Part shown: positions 58,572-64,000 of the stretch, piece by piece | How positions within the stretch are numbered: the stretch's first letter is position 1 | Layout: every line of letters starts with the position of its first letter | Source: Argopecten irradians | Lineage: Eukaryota; Mollusca; Bivalvia; Pectinida; Pectinidae | Assembly (NCBI RefSeq): GCF_041381155.1 | Contig: NC_091135.1 | Span: 61,354,567 to 61,418,566, forward strand | Direction of reading: 5' to 3' | Length of the DNA stretch: 64,000 bases | Notes under the pieces: model-generated | Seen by the model: the letters and a program-made list of their open reading frames with translations, nothing else | What the model was told of the DNA's origin: nothing | Databases searched by the model: none | Translations under genes and position numbers: made by a program

Positions 58572-61500
58572 GTAGGTAACATGGGGGAGATGAGAAGGGC
58601 TGTGGTAGGTAACATGGGGGAGATGAGAAGGGCTTTGGTAGGTAACATGTGGGAGATGAGAAGGGCTGTGGTAGGTAACATGGGGGAGATGAGAAGGGCT
58701 GTGGTAGGTAACATGGGAGAGATGAGAAGGGCTGTGGTAGGTAACATGGGGGAGATGAGAAGGGCTGTGGTAGGTAACATGGGGGAGATGAGAAGGGCTG
58801 TGGTAGGTAACATGGGGGAGATGAGAAGGGCTGTGGTAGGTAACATGGGGGAGATGAGAAGGGCTGTGGTAGGTAACATGGGGGAGATGAGAAGGGCTGT
58901 GGTAGGTAACATGGGGGAGATGAGAAGGGCTGTGGTAGGTAACATGGGGGAGATGAGAAGGGCTGTGGTAGGTAACATGGGGGAGATGAGAAGGGCTGTG
59001 GTAGGTAACATGGGGGAGATGAGAAGGGCTGTGGTAGGTAAGATAACATGGGGAGATGAGAAGGGCTGTGGTAGGTAACATGGGGGAGATGAGAAGGGCT
59101 GTGGTAGGTAACATGGGGAGATGAGAAGGGCTGTGGTAGGTAACATGGGGGAGATGAGAAGGGCTGTGGTAGGTAACATGGGGGAGATGAGAAGGGCTGT
59201 GGTAGGTAACATGGGGGAGATGAGAAGGGCTGTGGTAGGTAACATGGGGGAGATGAGAAGGGCTGTGGTAGGTAACATGGGGGAGATGAGAAGGGCTGTG
59301 GTAGGTAACATGGGGGAGAGATGAGAAGGGCTGTGGTAGGTAACATGGGGGAGATGAGAATGGCTGTGGTAGGTAACATGGGGGAGATGAGAAGGGCTGT
59401 GGTAGGTAACATGGGGGAGATGAGAAGGGCTGTGGTAGGTAACATGGGGGAGATGAGAAGGGCTGTGGTAGGTAACATGGGGGAGATGAGAAGGGCTGTG
59501 GTAGGTAACATGGGGGAGATGAGAAGGGCTGTGGTAGGTAACATGGGGGAGATGAGAAGGGCTGTGGTAGGTAACATGGGGGAGATGAGAAGGGCTGTGG
59601 TAGGTAACATGGGGGAGATGAGAAGGGCTGTGGTAGGTAACATGGGGAGATGAGAAGGGCTGTGGTAGGTAACATGGGAGATGAGAAGGGCTGTGGTAGG
59701 TAACATGGGGGAGATGAGAAGGGCTGTGGTAGGTAACATGGGGGAGATGAGAAGGGCTGTGGTAGGTAACATGGGGGAGATGAGAAGGGCTGTGGTAGGT
59801 AACATGGGGGAGATGAGAAGGGCTGTGGTAGGTAACATGGGGGAGATGAGAAGGGCTGTGGTAGGTAACATGGGGGAGATGAGAAGGGCTGTGGTAGGTA
59901 ACATGGGGGAGATGAGAAGGGCTGTGGTAGGTAACATGGGGGAGATGAGAAGGGCTGTGGTAGGTAACATGGGGGAGATGAGAAGGGCTGTGGTTGGTAA
60001 CATGGGGGAGATGAGAAGGGCTGTGGTAGGTAACATGGGGGAGATGAGAAGGGCTGTGGTAGGTAACATGGGGGAGATGAGAAGGGCTGTGGTAGGTAAC
60101 ATGGGGGAGATGAGAAGGGCTGTGGTAGGTAACATGGGGGAGATGAGAAGGGCTGTGGTAGGTAACATGGGGGATGATAAGAAGGGCTGTGGTAGGTAAC
60201 ATGGGGGAGATGAGAAGGGCTGTGGTAGGTAACATGGGGGAGATGAGAAGGGCTGTGGTAGGTAACATGGGGGAGATGAGAAGGGCTGTGGTAGGTAACA
60301 TGGGGGAGATGAGAAGGGCTGTGGTAGGTAACATGGGGGAGATAAGAAGGGCTGTGGTAGGTAACATGGGGGAGATGAGAGGGGCTGTGGTAGGTAACAT
60401 GGGGGAGATGAGAAGGGCTGTGGTAGGTAACATGGGGAGATGATGAGAAGGGCTGTGGTAGGTAACATGGGGGAGATGAGAAGGGCTGTGGTAGGTAACA
60501 TGGGGGAGATGAGAAGGGCTGTGGTAGGTAACATGGGGGAGATGAGAAGGGCTGTGGTAGGTAACATGGGGGAGATGAGAAGGGCTGTGGTAGGTAACAT
60601 GGGGGAGATGAGAAGGGCTGTGGTAGGTAACATGGGGGAGATGAGAAGGGCTGTGGTAGGTAACATGGGGGAGATGAGAAGGGCTGTGGTAGGTAACATG
60701 GGGGAGATGAGAAGGGCTGTGGTAGGTAACATGGGGGAGATGAGAAGGGCTGTGGTAGGTAACATGAAGGAGATGAGAAGGGCTGTGGTAGGTAACATGG
60801 GGGAGATGAGAAGGGCTGTGGTAGGTAACATGGGGGAGATGAGAAGGGCTGTGGTAGGTAACATGGGGGAGATGAGAAGGGCTGTGGTAGGTAACATGGG
60901 GAGATGAGAGGCTGTGTAGAACATGGGAGATGAAGGGCTGTGGTAGGTAACATGGGGGAGATGAGAAGGGCTGTGGTAGGTAACATGGGGGAGATGAGAA
61001 GGGCTGTGGTAGGTAACATGGGGGAGATGAGAAGGGCTGTGGTAGGTAACATGGGGGAGATGAGAAGGGCTGTGGTAGGTAACATGGGGGAGATGAGAAG
61101 GGCTGTGGTAGGTAACATGGGGGAGATGAGAAGGGCTGTGGTAGGTAACATGGGGGAGATGAGAAGGGCTGTGGTAGGTAACATGGGGGAGATGAGAAGG
61201 GCTGTGGTAGGTAACATGGGGGAGATGAGAAGGGCTGTGGTAGGTAACATGGGGAGAGATGAGAAGGGCTGTGGTAGGTAACATGGGGGGAGATGAGAAG
61301 GGCTGTGGTAGGTAACATGGGGGAGATGAGAAGGGCTGTGGTAGGTAACATGGGGGAGATGAGAAGGGCTGTGGTAGGTAACATGGGGGAGATGAGAAGG
61401 GCTGTGGTAGGTAACATGGGGGAGATGAGAAGGGCTGTGGTAGGTAACATGGGGGAGATGAGAAGGGCTGTGGTAGGTAACATGGGGGGAGATGAGAAGG

Positions 61501-64000
61501 GCTGTGGTAGGTAACATGGGGAGATGAGAAGGGCTGTGGTAGGTAACATGGGGGAGATGAGAAGGGCTGTGGTAGGTAACATGGGGGAGATGAGAAGGGC
61601 TGTGGTAGGTAACATGGGGGAGATGAGAAGGGCTGTGGTAGGTAACATGGGGGAGGATAGGTAACATGGGGGATGAAGAGGGCTGTGGTAGGTAACATGG
61701 GGGAGATGAGAAGGGCTGTGGTAGGTAACATGGGGGAGATGAGAAGGGCTGTGGTAGGTAACATGGGGGAGATGAGAAGGGCTGTGGTAGGTAACATGGG
61801 GGAGATGAGAAGGGCTGTGGTAGGTAACATGGGGGAGATGAGAAGGGCTGTGGTAGGTAACATGGGGGAGATGAGAAGGGCTGTGGTAGGTAACATGGGG
61901 GAGATGAGAAGGGCTGTGGTAGGTAACATGGGGGATGAAAGGTGTGGTGGAGATGAGAAGGGCTGTGGTAGGTAACATGGGGGAGATGAGAAGGGCTGTG
62001 GTAGGTAACATGGGGGAGATGAGAAGGGCTGTGGTAGGTAACATGGGGGAGATGAGAAGGGCTGTGGTAGGTAACATGGGGGAGATGAGAAGGGCTGTGG
62101 TAGGTAACATGGGGGAGATGAGAAGGGCTGTGGTAGATAACAGGGGGGGGGGGAGATGAGAAGGGCTGTGGTAGGTAACATGGGGGAGATGAGAAGGGCT
62201 GTGGTAGGTAACATGGGGGAGATGAGAAGGGCTGTGGTAGGTAACATGGGGGAGATGAGAAGGGCTGTGGTAGGTAACATGGGGGAGATGAGAAGGGCTG
62301 TGGTAGGTAACATGGGGGAGATGAGAAGGGCTGTGGTAGGTAACATGGGGGAGATGAGAAGGGCTGTGGTATGTAATTATATGGGGGAGATGAGAAGGGC
62401 TGTGGTAGGTAACATGGGGGAGATGAGAAGGGCTGTGGTAGGTAACATGGGGGAGATGAGAAGGGCTGTGGTAGGTAACATGGGGGAGATGAGAAGGGCT
62501 GTGGTAGGTAACATGGGGGAGATGAGAAGGGCTGTGGTAGGTAACATGGGGGAGATGAGAAGGGCTGTGGTAGGTAACATGGGGGAGATGAGAAGGGCTG
62601 TGGTAGGTAACATGGGGGAGATGAGAAGGGCTGTGGTAGGTAACATGGGGGAGATGAGAAGGGCTGTGGTAGGTAACATGGGGGAGATGAGAAGGGCTGT
62701 GGTAGGTAACATGGGGGAGATGAGAAGGGCTGTGGTAGGTAACATGGGGGAGATGAGAAGGGCTGTGGTAGGTAACATGGGGGAGATGAGAAGGGCTGTG
62801 GTAGGTAACATGGGGAGATGAGAAGGGCTGTGGTAGGTAACATGGGGGAGATGAGAAGGGCTGTGGTAGGTAACATGGGGATGGGGAGATGAGAAGGGCT
62901 GTGGTAGGTAACATGGGGAGATGAGAAGGGCTGTGGTAGGTAACATGGGGGAGATGAGAAGGGCTGTGGTAGGTAACATGGGGAGATGAGAAGGGCTGTG
63001 GTAGGTAACATGGGGGAGATGAGAAGGGCTGTGGTAGGTAACATGGGGGAGATGAGAAGGGCTGTGGTAGGTAACATGGGGGAGATGAGAAGGGCTGTGG
63101 TAGGTAACATGGGGGAGATGAGAAGGGCTGTGGTAGGTAACATGGGGGAGATGAGAAGGGCTGTGGTAGGTAACATGGGGGAGATGAGAAGGGCTGTGGT
63201 AGGTAACATGGGGGAGATGAGAAGGGCTGTGGTAGGTAACATGGGGGAGATGAGAAGGGCTGTGGTAGGTAACATGGGGGAGATGAGAAGGGCTGTGGTA
63301 GGTAACATGGGGGAGATGAGAAGGGCTGTGGTAGGTAACATGGGGGAGATGAGAAGGGGTGTGGTAGGTAACATGGGGGAGATGAGAAGGGCTGTGGTAG
63401 GTAACATGGGGAGATGAGAAGGGCTGTGGTAGGTAACATGGGGGAGATGAGAAGGGCTGTGGTAGGTAACATGGGGGAGATGATAAGGGCTGTGGTAGGT
63501 AACATGGGGGAGATGAGAAGGGCTGTGGTAGGTAACATGGGGGAGATGATAAGGGCTGTGGTGGTAACATGGGGAGATGAGAAGGGCTGTGGTAGGTAAC
63601 ATGGGGGAGATGAGAAGGGCTGTGTGTAGGTAACATGGGGGAGATGATAAGGGCTGTGGTAGGTAACATGGGGGAGATGAGAAGGGCTGTGGTAGGTAAC
63701 ATGGGGGAGATGAGAAGGGCTGTGGTTGGTAACATGGGGGAGATGAGAAGGGCTGTTGTAGGTAAAATGGGGGGAGATGAGAAGGGCTGTGGTAGGTAAC
63801 ATGGGGGAGATGAGAAGGGCTGTGTAGTTGGTAACATGGGGGAGATGAGAAGGGCTGTGGTGGTAACATGGGGAGATGTAAGGCTGTGGTAGGTAACATG
63901 GGAGATGAGAAGGGCTGTGGTAGGTAACTTGGAGATGAGAAGGGATGTGGTAGGTAACATGGGGAGATGAAAGGGCTGTGGTAGGTAACATGGGGGAGAT
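58547..64000 (+). repeat. 33-bp exon/donor minisatellite, ~165 copies, runs off the window
   Basis: The first unit, 58547-58579, is the last 25 bases of the LDLa3 exon (CATGGAGGAGATGAG...GGCTGTG) plus the first 8 intron bases (GTAGGTAA). Every later unit is almost the same with CATGGGGG in place of CATGGAGG, so each holds an exon-like stretch and a GTAGGT donor. 5454 bp / 33 is about 165 units, with occasional gain or loss of a G in the G5 run and a few shorter units. The units become more irregular from about 63.5 kb. The open frames ([11 protein letters not shown] on +; [11 protein letters not shown] and its two sister frames on -) come from a stop-free unit whose length is a multiple of three. 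Confidence 0.97.

Noticed and set aside
58521-63599. Series of + strand frames encoding [11 protein letters not shown] repeats
   Set aside because: By-product of the array, in a frame different from the LDLa exon; broken wherever a unit gains or loses a base.
58472-63991. Open frames of 1839, 1797 and 1266 codons on the - strand
   Set aside because: They exist in all three - strand frames because the 33-bp unit contains no stop on that strand and its length is a multiple of three. The predicted peptides are the same short word repeated, and the region is the sense-strand intron array of the LRP12-like gene.
58547-64000. CRISPR-like regular array
   Set aside because: No unique spacers; it is a plain tandem repeat in an animal gene, and no cas genes are present.

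Overview
The window looks like a lophotrochozoan animal nuclear genome, most likely a bivalve mollusc. It is AT-rich, with short exons, long repeat-filled introns, canonical GT-AG splice sites and animal gene families. It also carries repeat types typical of bivalves: tandem-core elements with (ACGG)n tracts and terminal hairpins, hAT-type non-autonomous elements, tRNA-derived SINEs and abundant minisatellites. The species cannot be named from this sequence.

Genes, left to right: (1) the last coding exon of an unrecognised + strand gene (1196-1424). (2) CFAP418 (C8orf37) on the - strand (16558 down to 3335), six exons, complete at 177 residues. (3) VAP (the VAPA/VAPB family) on the + strand (17003-33495), seven exons, complete at 251 residues. 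(4) A double-BTB/BACK/Kelch protein on the - strand (47705 down to 44552). (5) An LRP3/LRP12-type receptor on the + strand (49313-58571 and beyond the window), with order signal peptide, CUB, LDLa, LDLa, CUB, LDLa. Exon boundaries were read by hand, and in every multi-exon gene the intron phases join without conflict. The gene order alternates: gene 1 and CFAP418 are tail-to-tail, CFAP418 and VAP head-to-head over 444 bp, VAP and the Kelch gene tail-to-tail, and the Kelch gene and LRP12 head-to-head.

Repeats fill most of the rest. There is a rearranged LINE inside CFAP418 intron 1 and a second LINE at 39.2-43.5 kb with 13-bp target duplications. Five hAT-type elements have matching 8-bp target duplications and a sixth has TIRs only. 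There is a Penelope-like fragment arranged as an inverted repeat, several foldback elements, SINEs, and a four-level nest of insertions at 28.7-32.1 kb.

The most unusual signal is in the LRP12-like gene. Two separate minisatellites (44 bp, about 34 copies; 33 bp, about 165 copies, running off the window) each begin on, and include, the 5' splice site of an LDLa-coding exon. The 33-bp unit is the last 25 exonic plus first 8 intronic bases, so the real donor is followed by more than 5 kb of near-identical exon/donor copies. The 33-bp period keeps reading phase, and an in-frame TAA lies just after each donor. A third minisatellite (51 bp, about 22 copies) lies in an upstream intron of the same gene.
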